DNA of 64,000 nt, from positions 6,758,001 to 6,822,000 of the forward strand of contig NZ_LT670817.1 of the NCBI RefSeq assembly GCF_900129425.1. The letters run 5' to 3'. The notes below the pieces were generated by a model. That model saw only the letters and a program-made list of their open reading frames with translations, was not told the DNA's origin and searched no databases. Source of the DNA: Bradyrhizobium erythrophlei (GTDB lineage Bacteria; Pseudomonadota; Alphaproteobacteria; Rhizobiales; Xanthobacteraceae). Position numbers and translations under genes: made by a program. Shown here one piece after another: positions 33,640 through 41,927 of the stretch. How positions within the stretch are numbered: the first letter of the stretch is position 1; every line of letters begins with the position of its first letter.

Positions 33640-34961
33640 ACCGGATAGATTCCCGACATTTTAGACCGGGATGATTCCCGACAGGTTTCAGAATGCGCCG
33701 GAGGGAGGACCCTTCGATGCCATTTAGAGAGACCGGTCGGATGGAAGAGCGTATTCGGATGTTTTTGGAGTACGAGAGCGGGAACTGGAGCGTATCGGAG
33801 GTGTGCCGGCGCTACGGGATTTGCCGCGACACGTTTTACGAATGGCGCAAGCGGAAAGAGAGCGGCGATCCGGCCTGGTTTCAGGACCGCTCGCATGCGC
33901 CCTTGCAGTGTTGGCAGACCACGAACGGTGCGATTGCAGAGAAGGTGATCGCGGCGCGGCGGCGATTTCCGTATCTGGGGCCGCGCAAGCTGTTGGCGGT
34001 GCTTGATCGGGATGCCCCCGAGATCGCCTGGCCTGCCGCCTCGACGATCGGGGACATTCTCAAGCGCGCAGGCTTGGTCTCGCCGGTGAAGCGGCGCCGT
34101 CGCCCGCTCGACCAGCGGCGGCCCTGCACGCCGGTGACGAGCGCCAATGATGAGTGGAGTACGGACTTCAAGGGCTGGTTTCGCACCCGCGACCAGCGGC
34201 GGATCGATCCCTTGACGGTAGCAGACAGTCACAGCCGTTTTCTGATCGAACTCCGCATTGTCGCCCCCACTATTGAGGGCGTTCGCCCCTGTTTTGAACG
34301 GGCTTTCCGTGAGCATGGCCTGCCGCTTGCGATCCGCTGCGACAATGGTTCGCCGTTCGGCTCGCGTGGCCCGGGCGGTCTCACCCGGCTGTCGGCCTGG
34401 TGGATGAAGCTCGGCATCACACCGCACTTCATCCATCCCGCCTCGCCGCAGGAGAATGGCCGACACGAGCGCATGCACCGCACGCTGAAGGCACAGACCT
34501 CGGTCCCGCCAGCCAGCAACGCACCCGAGCAGCAGGCCCGCTTTGACATGTTCCGAAAGCATTACAACGAGGAACGTCCGCACGAAGCGCTGGACCAACG
34601 GCCGCCGGCAGAGTTCTACAGCCGCTCCCCGCGCACCATGCCGCCGCGCGCGGAAGATCCCTGGTACGACGCCGATCATCAGGTCCGTCGCGTCCGCGGC
34701 AACGGCGAGATCAAATGGAAAGGCGAGTTTGTATTCATCGGTGAAGCGCTGGTGGATGAACTTGTTGGCGTTGCTGAGCTCCAGACCGGTGACCACATCG
34801 TGCGCTTCTGCGATCTGGACATCGGCCTCATCGATCGCCGCGGCCTGTTCACCCGGTTCGCTCCGCTTCGTGAGCGGCTCCGCGACCCGGGTGAACAGGC
34901 CGCTCAACCCAAACTGTCGGGGATCATGCCGGTCCAAAGTGTCGACAATCATGCCGGTTGA
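33640..34961 (+). mobile_element. IS481-family insertion sequence
   Basis: A ~1.32-kb element with one complete transposase gene. Each end carries two direct ~19-bp motifs at a 25-bp period: ACCGGATAGATTCCCGACA (33640) and ACCGGGATGATTCCCGACA (33665) on the left, and inverted copies at 34915-34933 and 34940-34958 on the right. REP palindromes lie on both sides, so it probably entered a REP cluster between coxE and coxF. I could not identify a target duplication, so the outer limits are approximate. Confidence 0.85.
33717..34961 (+). CDS. IS481-family transposase
   Basis: A 414-residue DDE transposase. The N-terminal helix-turn-helix is WSVSEVCRRYGICRDTFYEW. The catalytic residues are the Asp in STDFKGWF, the Asp in IRCDNGSPF and the Glu in ASPQENGRHERMHRTLK. 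A C-terminal barrel-like region follows (GEIKWKGEFVFIGEALV). The start at 33717 has GGGAGG eight bases upstream; a start at 33693 is less likely. The last 15 codons are written by the right terminal repeat. The gene is intact, so the element may still move. It is transcribed against the cox operon. Confidence 0.92.
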   Translation: MPFRETGRMEERIRMFLEYESGNWSVSEVCRRYGICRDTFYEWRKRKESGDPAWFQDRSHAPLQCWQTTNGAIAEKVIAARRRFPYLGPRKLLAVLDRDAPEIAWPAASTIGDILKRAGLVSPVKRRRRPLDQRRPCTPVTSANDEWSTDFKGWFRTRDQRRIDPLTVADSHSRFLIELRIVAPTIEGVRPCFERAFREHGLPLAIRCDNGSPFGSRGPGGLTRLSAWWMKLGITPHFIHPASPQENGRHERMHRTLKAQTSVPPASNAPEQQARFDMFRKHYNEERPHEALDQRPPAEFYSRSPRTMPPRAEDPWYDADHQVRRVRGNGEIKWKGEFVFIGEALVDELVGVAELQTGDHIVRFCDLDIGLIDRRGLFTRFAPLRERLRDPGEQAAQPKLSGIMPVQSVDNHAG

Positions 34962-34969
34962 ACCGCTGA

Positions 34970-35015
34970 GGCACCCCCACCCCTGCCCTCCCCCGCAAGC
35001 GGGAGAGGGGGCGCA
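34970..35015. repeat. REP-like palindrome right of the IS
   Basis: GGCACCCCCACCCCTGCCC and TCCCCCGCAAGCGGGAGAGGGGG lie directly right of the IS end. An almost identical stretch follows the solitary IS end at 43360. Confidence 0.8.
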
Positions 35016-35061
35016 CTTTCGTTGCCGCAACAACTCGATCCATCTCATCTCATCATCCCTC

Positions 35062-36270
35062 TCACAGCTTCGCCAGATAGGGCTCCAGCTCGGCCAGGCT
35101 TTTCAGCGTATTGGCGGGCGCGTAGAGATCGACGTGCGGCAATGCGGCCTTGATGCCGGCGGCTTCGGGCGCATAGCCCTGCCATGCCATCATCGGATTG
35201 AGCCAGACGATGCGGCGGCAGCGCTTTGCCAAAGCCGCCATCTCGCGGCCCAGTAAGGCGGCGTCGCCGGTCTCGTAGCCGTCGGACACGATTATCACGC
35301 AGGAGCGCGAATGCAGCACGCGCGCGGCGTGCCAGCGATTGAAAGTCTGCAAGGACTCGCCGATTTTGGTGCCGCCGCCGGCGCCCTGCGCCATGATCGA
35401 CAGACGATCGAGCGCGCGGCCCGCATCCTTTTCCTTCATCGCGTCGGAGACGTAAGCAAGCCGGGTGTGGAACAGGAACGCTTCGGCTTGCCGAAACTCA
35501 TCCAGCACGCCGTGGATAAATCGCAGGAATACGCCGGTGTACATGCTCATCGAGCCGGAGGCGTCGAGCAGCACCACCAGACGCAGCGGCTTCTCCTTGC
35601 GCTGCCGCTTGACCAGGCTGATCGGCACCCCGCCATGGCTGATATTGCCGTGGATGGTCCGGCGCAAATCGAGCCGGTAGCCGCTCCGCCGCGCCAGGTC
35701 GCGGCGGGTCAGCCGGGTGCGCATGGTCTTGGCCAGTTGCGCCGCCACCGCATGCGCCTGCTCGATCTGATCGGGGTCCGCCATCTTGCGGAAATCGATT
35801 TCCGCAAGATTGTCGGCGCGCGAGGCGCCTTCCATGCGACCCTCGCCGCCGCGCTGCTCCGGCGCTTCGTCGGCCGATGGAATCTGGTCGGTGGCGGCTT
35901 CGCGTCCGGCGCGCTCGGACCTGTTGTCCTGCAGGCTCTTCAGCGACGGACTGTTGGCCGCCTTCGCCGCGCCCGTGGTCAGGGATCGCGATCGCACCCG
36001 CTTGCCGAGCCAGAACGCGTCGAACAGCCCGTCGAATTTCTCCCAGTCGGATTTTCGCGCCGAGAACAAATGCTTGAACGCGGTGCGCAACAGCGCCGGT
36101 TTTTCGGCATAGCCCGCCGCCATCAACACCGCGGCGTCGCGGCCTTCATGCAGGCCGACTGTGAAGGCGTTGTCGCGCAAGGTCCTCAGGAACGCCGCAA
36201 GCTTGCCGGCGACGAGGCGGGAGACCTCGTCGATCTCGTCATATCCGGGATCGGGACCGCAGCAGCTCAT
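35062..36270 (-). CDS. coxE: CoxE, VWA protein for CO dehydrogenase maturation
   Basis: A 402-residue protein, close to Oligotropha CoxE (~400). The C-terminal VWA domain has a canonical MIDAS, LLDASGSMS, and later TKIGESLQTFNRWH and VIIVSDGYETGD. It works with the CoxD ATPase in building the Cu-S-Mo centre of CO dehydrogenase. Its ATG at 36270 overlaps the coxD stop (ATGA, 36267-36270), so the long upstream frame is rejected and translational coupling is likely. Downstream the IS481 element interrupts the way to coxF. Confidence 0.93.
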   Translation of the reverse strand: MSCCGPDPGYDEIDEVSRLVAGKLAAFLRTLRDNAFTVGLHEGRDAAVLMAAGYAEKPALLRTAFKHLFSARKSDWEKFDGLFDAFWLGKRVRSRSLTTGAAKAANSPSLKSLQDNRSERAGREAATDQIPSADEAPEQRGGEGRMEGASRADNLAEIDFRKMADPDQIEQAHAVAAQLAKTMRTRLTRRDLARRSGYRLDLRRTIHGNISHGGVPISLVKRQRKEKPLRLVVLLDASGSMSMYTGVFLRFIHGVLDEFRQAEAFLFHTRLAYVSDAMKEKDAGRALDRLSIMAQGAGGGTKIGESLQTFNRWHAARVLHSRSCVIIVSDGYETGDAALLGREMAALAKRCRRIVWLNPMMAWQGYAPEAAGIKAALPHVDLYAPANTLKSLAELEPYLAKL

Positions 36271-37139
36271 GCGACCTTCCCCAGCAGGCGTTCGGTGACC
36301 TCGCGCGTCACCCGCGACTTGTCCTCGTGGGTCTTGAGCAGGCACATCAGGGTCTCGTGAACCGTCTCGGGGACCTCGAGCAGGTCGCGGACGTCGAGCC
36401 CGACCAATGCCGCCGCCCAGTCCAGCGTCTCCGCGACCCCGGGGACCTTGCGCAGCTCCTCTTTCCGGATGTTCTCGACCATGCGCGCGATCTGCAGCGA
36501 CAGTGACGCGCCGGCGCCCGATATCCGCGCCATGATGATGCGGGCCTCGCGATCGACATCGGGATAATCGACATAGTGATAGAGACAGCGACGGCGCAGA
36601 GCGTCGGACAGTTCGCGGGTGCCGTTCGAGGTCAGGACCACATGCGGGATCGTGGTGGCCCGGATCGTGCCGAGTTCGGGGATCGAGACCTGGAAGTCGG
36701 ACAAGAGTTCGAGCAGGAACGCTTCGAACTCGTCGTCGGCGCGGTCGATCTCGTCGATCAGCAGCACCGGCGGCTTGTCGCGGCGGATCGCGGCCAAGAG
36801 CGGCCGTTCCAGCAGGTATTTTTCCGAGAAGATCTGATCCTCGATGGTATCGGCCTGCGCGCCGTGATGGGCCTGGATCGCCAGCAGCTGGCGCTGGTAA
36901 TTCCATTCATAGAGCGCGGCCGATTGATCGAGCCCCTCGTAACACTGCAGCCGGATCAGCTCGGTCGCGTGCACCGTCGCCAGCGCTTTTGCCACCTCGG
37001 TCTTGCCGACGCCCGCTTCGCCTTCCAGCAGCAGCGGGCGCCGGAGCAACTGCATCAGCGAGATCGCGGTCGCAAGTTCGCCGTCGGCGATATAACCGCA
37101 AGCCGCCAACGCCTGCGCGATCTCCTCGCGATTGTTCAT
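36267..37139 (-). CDS. coxD: CoxD, MoxR-type AAA+ ATPase
   Basis: A 290-residue AAA+ chaperone-like ATPase, near the 295 of Oligotropha CoxD. Walker A is GEAGVGKT (40-47), Walker B is VLLIDEIDRADDEFEAFLLE, and sensor/Arg-finger sequence is VVLTSNGTRELSDALRRRC. The C-terminal helix bundle has MVENIRKEELRKVPGVAETLDW. In carboxydotrophs CoxD is needed to sulfurate the molybdenum and add copper in apo-CO dehydrogenase. It overlaps coxE by four bases. A 384-bp repeat-rich gap lies between it and coxL. Confidence 0.93.
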   Translation of the reverse strand: MNNREEIAQALAACGYIADGELATAISLMQLLRRPLLLEGEAGVGKTEVAKALATVHATELIRLQCYEGLDQSAALYEWNYQRQLLAIQAHHGAQADTIEDQIFSEKYLLERPLLAAIRRDKPPVLLIDEIDRADDEFEAFLLELLSDFQVSIPELGTIRATTIPHVVLTSNGTRELSDALRRRCLYHYVDYPDVDREARIIMARISGAGASLSLQIARMVENIRKEELRKVPGVAETLDWAAALVGLDVRDLLEVPETVHETLMCLLKTHEDKSRVTREVTERLLGKVA

Positions 37140-37154
37140 TGGTACTGCCTACCC

Positions 37155-37238
37155 GTCATTGCGAGGAGCGAAGCGACGAAGCAATCCATTCTTTCTTTCC
37201 TTTGAGGCATGGATTGCTTCGCTGCGCTCGCAATGACG
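37155..37238. repeat. REP doublet (GTCATTGCGAG type)
   Basis: GTCATTGCGAGGAGCGAAGC on the left faces GCTTCGCTGCGCTCGCAATGAC on the right, with inner arms GAAGCAATCCAT and ATGGATTGCTTC. The same family is at 37438-37518. Confidence 0.88.
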
Positions 37239-37271
37239 GCGGGGTGTGCAAAGCGCTCCTCACCATGAGGT

Positions 37272-37424
37272 GCGTCCTCTCCCCTCCCCCCGCGAAGCGG
37301 TGGGGAGGGGTCGGGGGTGGGGGGTCTATCGGCTGGGACCGATGCTTCGGCGCATGCCGCGCCACCCCCCACCCCCGACCCCTCCCCGCCACGCGCGATG
37401 CGCGTGGAGGGAGGGGAGAAAAGG
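37272..37424. repeat. Long REP pair (CCTCCCC/GGGGAGG)
   Basis: The left arm CTCTCCCCTCCCCCCGCGAA...GGGGAGGGGTCGGGGGTGGG is matched by the right arm CCCACCCCCGACCCCTCCCC...GGAGGGAGGGGAG. It is highly GC-rich and able to form a very stable stem. Confidence 0.85.
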
Positions 37425-37437
37425 ACCTCGTCCATTT

Positions 37438-37518
37438 CGTCATTGCGAGCGAAGCAATCCAGCTTTGCTGCGACGAAGGAAGCTGGATTGCTTCGTCGCT
37501 TCGCTCCTCGCAATGACG
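37438..37518. repeat. REP doublet (GTCATTGCGAG type)
   Basis: GTCATTGCGAGCGAAGCAAT and GCTTCGCTCCTCGCAATGACG are inverted; the inner arms AATCCAGCTT and AAGCTGGATT pair. It lies directly after the coxL stop. Confidence 0.88.
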
Positions 37519-37523
37519 CATCG

Positions 37524-39944
37524 CTACGCGAACACTCCCAAATTCTTCGCCGCACGCCAGTTGCGCCAGTAGTCGTGCGGCATTTGGATGTGGGTGCTCC
37601 CCAGGAACGAGAAGGCGTCGTTGACGGCGTTGGAGAACGCAGGCACGCCGCCGACATTCGGGCTCTCGCCGACGCCCTTGGCGCCGATCGGGTGGTGCGG
37701 CGACGGCGTCACCGTGAAGTCGGTCTCCCAGTGCGGCGTCTCGACGGCGGTGGGCATGAAGAAATCCATGAACGAACCGGTCACCACATTGCCGGCGTCG
37801 TCGTAGCGGATCTCCTGGCCCATCGCGATCGCGAACGCTTCGGTCAGGCCGCCATGGACCTGGCCCTCGATGATCATCGGGTTGATGCGGGTGCCGCAAT
37901 CGTCGAGCGCGTAGAACCGCCTGATCCTGGAGACCCCGGTATCGACGTCGATGTCCATCACGCAGATATAGGCGCCGAACGGATAGGTCATGTTGGGCGG
38001 ATCGTAATAGCTCACCGCCTCCAGCCCCGGCTCCATGCCCGGCGGCACCGAATTGTAGGCCGCCCAGCAGATGTCCTTCATCGACATGGATTTCTCCGGC
38101 AGGCCCTTGACGCGGAAACCGTCGATATCCCATTCGAGATCGCCTTCGTGCACTTCAAGCTTGTAGGCGGCGATCATCTGCGCCTTGGCCTTGATCTTGC
38201 GCGCGGCCATGGCGATCGCGGCGCCCGCCACCGGCGTCGAACGCGACCCGTAGGTGCCGAGCCCGTAGGGCGCGGTATCGGTATTGCCCTCCTCGACCAT
38301 GATGTCGTCGGCGGGAATGCCGATCTCGGTGGCGATGATCTGCGCCCAGGTGGTCTCGTGACCCTGGCCGGTGCTTTTCGTGCCCACCCGGGCAATGCCG
38401 GCGCCGGTCGGATGCAGGCGGATTTCGCAGGAATCGAACATCGCGATGCCCAGGATGTCGCAATTCTTCGACGGCCCGGCGCCCACGATCTCGGTGAAGA
38501 AGGACACGCCGAGGCCCATGATCTCGCGGGTCTCGCCGCGCTTGAACGCTTCGCGCTGCGCCGCCTGCTCCTTGCGCAGGCCGGCATAGTCGACCGTCTC
38601 CATCATCTTGCGCATCGCGGTGTGGTAGTCACCGGAATCGTATTCCCAGCCGAGCGCCGAGTGATATGGGAATTGCTCCGGCCTGATAAAATTCTTCAGC
38701 CGCAACTCGGCCGGGTCCATGCCGAGTTTCTGGGCGAGGATGTCCATGCCGCGCTCGATGCAGTAGGCCGCCTCCGTCACCCGGAACGAGCAGCGATAGG
38801 CGACGCCGCCCGGCGCCTTGTTGGTGTAGATGCCGTCGACCGACAGATGTGCGACCGGGAAGTCATAGGAGCCGGTGACAATGTTGAAGAACCCGGCCGG
38901 CCATTTCGACGGATCGGCGCAGGCGTCGAACGCGCCATGATCGGCCAGCACATGGACGCGCAAGCCGGTGACCTTGCCCTCTTTGGTCGAGGCGATCTCG
39001 GTCGTCATGTGGTAGTCGCGCGCAAAGGACGTCGCGGTGAGGTTCTCGATGCGATCCTCGACCCATTTGACCGGCTTGCCGGTGACGATCGAAGCCACCG
39101 CGGCGCAGATATAACCGGGATAGGCGCCGACCTTGTTGCCAAAACCGCCGCCGACATCGGGCGAGATCACATGGATCTTGTGTTCCGGGATCTTGGCGAT
39201 CAGCGCCACCACGGTGCGGATCACATGCGGCGCCTGGAAGGTACCCCAGATCGTCAACTCGCCCTTGATCTTGTCGAATGAACACACGCACTGGCAGGTT
39301 TCCAGCGGCGACGGATGGGTGCGGTGATAGGAGATTATCTCCTTGATCGTCACGTCCGCCTTCCTGAACGCGGCGTCGGTGAGATCCTTGTCGCCAACGG
39401 TCCACTCGAAGATGTGGTTGTGATGCTTGCGCGGGCCGTGCGCGCCCGTGGTCTTGCCGGCGAGATCCTCGCGCAGCACCGGGGCGTCGGCGTCCATCGC
39501 CTTGAACGGATCGATCACCACCGGCAGGGGCTCGTATTCGACCACGACCTTGTTGATGCCGTCATCGGCGGCGTAGCGGTCGGTGGCGACGACGAAGGCG
39601 ACTTCCTGGTTCTGGAACAGCACCTTGCCGTCGGCCAGCACCATCTGCACGTCGCCGGCCAGGGTCGGCATCCAGGCGAGGTTGACGGTTTTCAGCGTCT
39701 CTGCGGTGATGACCGCGAGCACGCCCGGCACCTTCAGCGCCTCTTCCGAATTGATCGACTTGACGCGCGCATGGGCATGCGGCGAGCGGACGAAATCGCC
39801 GTGCAGCATGCCCGGCAGTTTCAGATCGTCGACATAATTGCCCTTGCCCTGGGTGAAGCGGGCGTCCTCGACGCGCTTGCGTTTGCAGCCCATGCCTTCG
39901 AGCTTGGCTTCGCGTTGTTCCCGCGTGGGAGTCATGTCGTTCAT
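37524..39944 (-). CDS. coxL: Form I CO dehydrogenase large subunit
   Basis: An 806-residue molybdenum-copper subunit that oxidises CO to CO2, close to Oligotropha CoxL (809). The form I active-site loop GVAYRCSFR is present with Cys385, the copper ligand (Cys388 in Oligotropha). This loop separates true CO dehydrogenases from the form II AYRGAGR group. Other molybdenum-cofactor contacts are GGGFGNKVGAYPG (~265) and GAKGVGESPNVGG with the catalytic Glu near ~760. The ATG overlaps the coxS stop (ATGA, 39941-39944) with AAGGAGG upstream, so the 926-residue reading is rejected. It joins CoxM and CoxS in a dimer of trimers. Confidence 0.97.
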   Translation of the reverse strand: MNDMTPTREQREAKLEGMGCKRKRVEDARFTQGKGNYVDDLKLPGMLHGDFVRSPHAHARVKSINSEEALKVPGVLAVITAETLKTVNLAWMPTLAGDVQMVLADGKVLFQNQEVAFVVATDRYAADDGINKVVVEYEPLPVVIDPFKAMDADAPVLREDLAGKTTGAHGPRKHHNHIFEWTVGDKDLTDAAFRKADVTIKEIISYHRTHPSPLETCQCVCSFDKIKGELTIWGTFQAPHVIRTVVALIAKIPEHKIHVISPDVGGGFGNKVGAYPGYICAAVASIVTGKPVKWVEDRIENLTATSFARDYHMTTEIASTKEGKVTGLRVHVLADHGAFDACADPSKWPAGFFNIVTGSYDFPVAHLSVDGIYTNKAPGGVAYRCSFRVTEAAYCIERGMDILAQKLGMDPAELRLKNFIRPEQFPYHSALGWEYDSGDYHTAMRKMMETVDYAGLRKEQAAQREAFKRGETREIMGLGVSFFTEIVGAGPSKNCDILGIAMFDSCEIRLHPTGAGIARVGTKSTGQGHETTWAQIIATEIGIPADDIMVEEGNTDTAPYGLGTYGSRSTPVAGAAIAMAARKIKAKAQMIAAYKLEVHEGDLEWDIDGFRVKGLPEKSMSMKDICWAAYNSVPPGMEPGLEAVSYYDPPNMTYPFGAYICVMDIDVDTGVSRIRRFYALDDCGTRINPMIIEGQVHGGLTEAFAIAMGQEIRYDDAGNVVTGSFMDFFMPTAVETPHWETDFTVTPSPHHPIGAKGVGESPNVGGVPAFSNAVNDAFSFLGSTHIQMPHDYWRNWRAAKNLGVFA

Positions 39945-40441
39945 TCCGCGGCCTCCTTGAATTCGACGCCATTGATCTTGTCGGCAGCGTACTGGATCGC
40001 CCTGACGATGTTCTGGTAGCCGGTGCAGCGGCAGATATTGCCTGAGATGCCCATCCGGATTTCTTCCTCCGACGGCGAAGGATTCTCCTTCAATAGCCGT
40101 TGCGCGCGCAAAATCATGCCGGGGGTGCAGAAGCCGCATTGCAGCCCGTGCATCGTCCGGAAACCTTCCTGCAACGCCGACAGCGAACCGTCGGCGTTGG
40201 CGACGCCCTCGATGGTGGTGATCTCGGAACCCTCTGCCTGCACCGCGAACAAGGTGCAGCTTTTCACCGACATGCCGTCGAGGTCGACGGTGCAGGCGCC
40301 GCAATGGGTGGTCTCGCAGCCGATATGGGTGCCGGTGAGCGACAGGTTCTCGCGGATGAAATGCACCAGCAGCGTGCGCGGTTCGACGAGGCCTTCGACC
40401 TCGGCGCCGTTCACCTTCATGGTCACATGGGTCTTTGCCAT
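39941..40441 (-). CDS. coxS: CO dehydrogenase small subunit, two [2Fe-2S] clusters
   Basis: A 166-residue iron-sulfur subunit, the same length as in Oligotropha. All eight ligands fall at the same numbers: Cys42, 47, 50 and 62 (CETTHCGAC...SC) for the plant-type cluster, and Cys102, 105, 137 and 139 (CGFC...CRC) for the second. It passes electrons from the Mo-Cu site of CoxL to FAD in CoxM. It overlaps coxL by four bases, and a REP-like element lies between coxM and coxS. Confidence 0.97.
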   Translation of the reverse strand: MAKTHVTMKVNGAEVEGLVEPRTLLVHFIRENLSLTGTHIGCETTHCGACTVDLDGMSVKSCTLFAVQAEGSEITTIEGVANADGSLSALQEGFRTMHGLQCGFCTPGMILRAQRLLKENPSPSEEEIRMGISGNICRCTGYQNIVRAIQYAADKINGVEFKEAAE

Positions 40442-40479
40442 TTTTATTCCTCCCTCAACAATCGATTCAAATGTCGGCC

Positions 40480-40597
40480 TTCATCCTGAGGAGCGGCCTC
40501 TTGGCCGCGTCTCGAAGGATGGCGCCGGGTGACGACAGCGCCAGCCGCCATCCTTCGAGACGCGCGCGCGAAGGGCGCGCGCTCCTCAGGATGAGGT
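40480..40597. repeat. REP doublet (TCATCCTGAGGAGC type) between coxM and coxS
   Basis: TCATCCTGAGGAGCGGCC and GCGCGCTCCTCAGGATGAGG are outer inverted arms; GTCTCGAAGGATGGC and GCCATCCTTCGAGAC are inner arms. The same family is at 46430-46540 and 47319-47416. It sits inside an operon and may affect the coxM:coxS message ratio. Confidence 0.9.
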
Positions 40598-40628
40598 CTG
40601 GAGCCGTTGCCGACATGCAATCGTCCTT

Positions 40629-41492
40629 TTAGCTGGCGCGCGCAGCGGCGCGGGTCAGCGCCCGCGTCACCATGATGCCGCCGACATGCTTGCGGTATTC
40701 CACCGGCCCGCGCGCGTCCGCGGCCGGCGACATGATTGCTACTGCCGCCGCCGCGGCCTTTTTCAGTGTGGCCTCGTCGAGGCTGGTGCCGATGACGGCC
40801 TTGGCCGCATCCGTGGCCAGCAGCGGCGTTTCATGCAGGTTGGTGAGGCCGATCGCGCAACCGGCGACCTTGCCGCCTGACATCGTCAGCACGACGGCGG
40901 CCGCGGCGGTGGCGTAGTCGCCGATCTTGCGTTTCAATTTTTCATAGGCGTAACCGTGACCGGCCGCCGGCGCGGGAATGGAAATCGAGGTCAGGATCTC
41001 GCCGGGCTCGAGGGCCGTGAAATAGGCGCCCTGATAGAATTCGGAAGCCGCGATATCACGCGCGCCTGATGTCCCTTCGAGCCGATAGCTCGCGCCCAGC
41101 GTCATCATCAGCGCCGGCATGTCGTTGCCGGGATCGCCATTGGCGACATTGCCGCCGATCGTGCCCATGTAGCGCACCTGCGGATCGGCGATCAAAAGCG
41201 CGGTCTCGCGCAGGATCGGCAGCGATTTCGCGATCTCGTCCGAGGCGAGCAAATCGTGCTGGGTGGTCATCGCGCCGATCACGATGCGATTGCCGTCGCG
41301 GCGGATGCCTTTCAACCCGTCGATCCCGTGCAGATCGACCAGATGCTCCGGGGTGGCGAGCCGCAGCTTCATCATCGGTACCAGGCTGTGGCCGCCGGCC
41401 AGCGGGCGGGCTTCGTCGCCCAGGGTCGAGAGCAATTTGACCGCATCGGCCACAGTCGCGGGCCGGTGATAGCTGAATGGACCGGGAATCAT
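40629..41492 (-). CDS. coxM: CO dehydrogenase medium subunit (FAD)
   Basis: A 287-residue flavoprotein subunit (288 in Oligotropha) that takes electrons from CoxS and hands them on to the respiratory chain. The FAD motifs are exactly placed: AGGHS at 32-36 and TIGG at 111-114, followed by NVANGDPGND. The start MIPGPFSYHRPATVADAV has GGAGG upstream; the 66-residue upstream extension is rejected. It is the first structural gene of the operon. Two direct repeats 134-167 bp upstream of its ATG are candidate regulator sites. Confidence 0.96.
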   Translation of the reverse strand: MIPGPFSYHRPATVADAVKLLSTLGDEARPLAGGHSLVPMMKLRLATPEHLVDLHGIDGLKGIRRDGNRIVIGAMTTQHDLLASDEIAKSLPILRETALLIADPQVRYMGTIGGNVANGDPGNDMPALMMTLGASYRLEGTSGARDIAASEFYQGAYFTALEPGEILTSISIPAPAAGHGYAYEKLKRKIGDYATAAAAVVLTMSGGKVAGCAIGLTNLHETPLLATDAAKAVIGTSLDEATLKKAAAAAVAIMSPAADARGPVEYRKHVGGIMVTRALTRAAARAS

Positions 41493-41625
41493 CGCTTTCC
41501 TCCATTCGTCCGCACTTTTTCGCAGCGCGTAGAACGCGCTCGGTGCGGACGTCGGCGGCAGGCTGTTCCCGGAATTTTTCGCAAGCAAGGCGGCGACAGC
41601 ATGAGGATCACGGGTGAAGTAAATT

Positions 41626-41659
41626 CGCACGAGATGCGGCTTCGCCCGCACGAAATGCG
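41626..41659 (-). promoter_or_regulatory. Direct repeats upstream of coxM, candidate LytTR operator
   Basis: CGCACGAGATGCG (41626-41638) and CGCACGAAATGCG (41647-41659) are 13-bp direct repeats that differ at one base. Their period is 21 bp, two helical turns. LytTR regulators usually bind two direct repeats with this periodicity, and the adjacent gene codes for a LytTR protein. Binding is inferred. Confidence 0.6.
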
Positions 41660-41693
41660 TCAGCCTTTGCGACCTAATCGACACAGCCAACCT

Positions 41694-41900
41694 TCACCTC
41701 GCCCCGCTTGCGGGGAGAGGTCGAAATTCTCGCATCGCGAGAATTTCGGGTGAGGGGGACTCACCGCGGGTATTTTCTGCCTGAGAATTTTGCCGAAGCA
41801 GCCCCTCACCCGGCGCGGAGCCTGTGCCCGGACGGCGTGAAACGCCGATCCGGGTGCGCCGACCTTTCCCCGCGCAAGCGGGGCGAGGTGAAGAAACTTC
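41694..41900. repeat. REP pair between coxC and coxM
   Basis: CTTCACCTCGCCCCGCTTGCG...GAGAATTTCGGGTGAGGGG on the left and CCCCTCACCCGGCG...CGCAAGCGGGGCGAGGTGAAG on the right are inverted over their ends. It belongs to the CTCTCCC/GCAAGCGGG family and separates the regulator gene from the structural operon. Confidence 0.85.
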
Positions 41901-41927
41901 GCGCTCCGTGGACCAGGGCACCCAGCC

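Larger units (their letters stand above)
37140..37523. other. coxL-coxD gap filled with REP elements
   Basis: No gene lies here. Three repeat blocks of two families are stacked: GTCATTGCGAGGAGCGAAGC type at 37155-37238, the CTCTCCCCTCC/GGGGAGGGG type at 37272-37424, and GTCATTGCGAGC type again at 37438-37518. Each is a pair of inverted arms. Long hairpins in the coxLD message are expected, perhaps lowering coxDE expression relative to coxMSL. Confidence 0.85.

Noticed and set aside
33693..33716. Upstream transposase start (MRRREDPS)
   Set aside because: The ATG at 33717 has a better-placed GGGAGG, which itself lies in the upstream codons.
37317..39281. 654-residue plus frame opposite coxL
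   Set aside because: Antisense to a gene with full CO dehydrogenase motifs; begins inside REP repeats.
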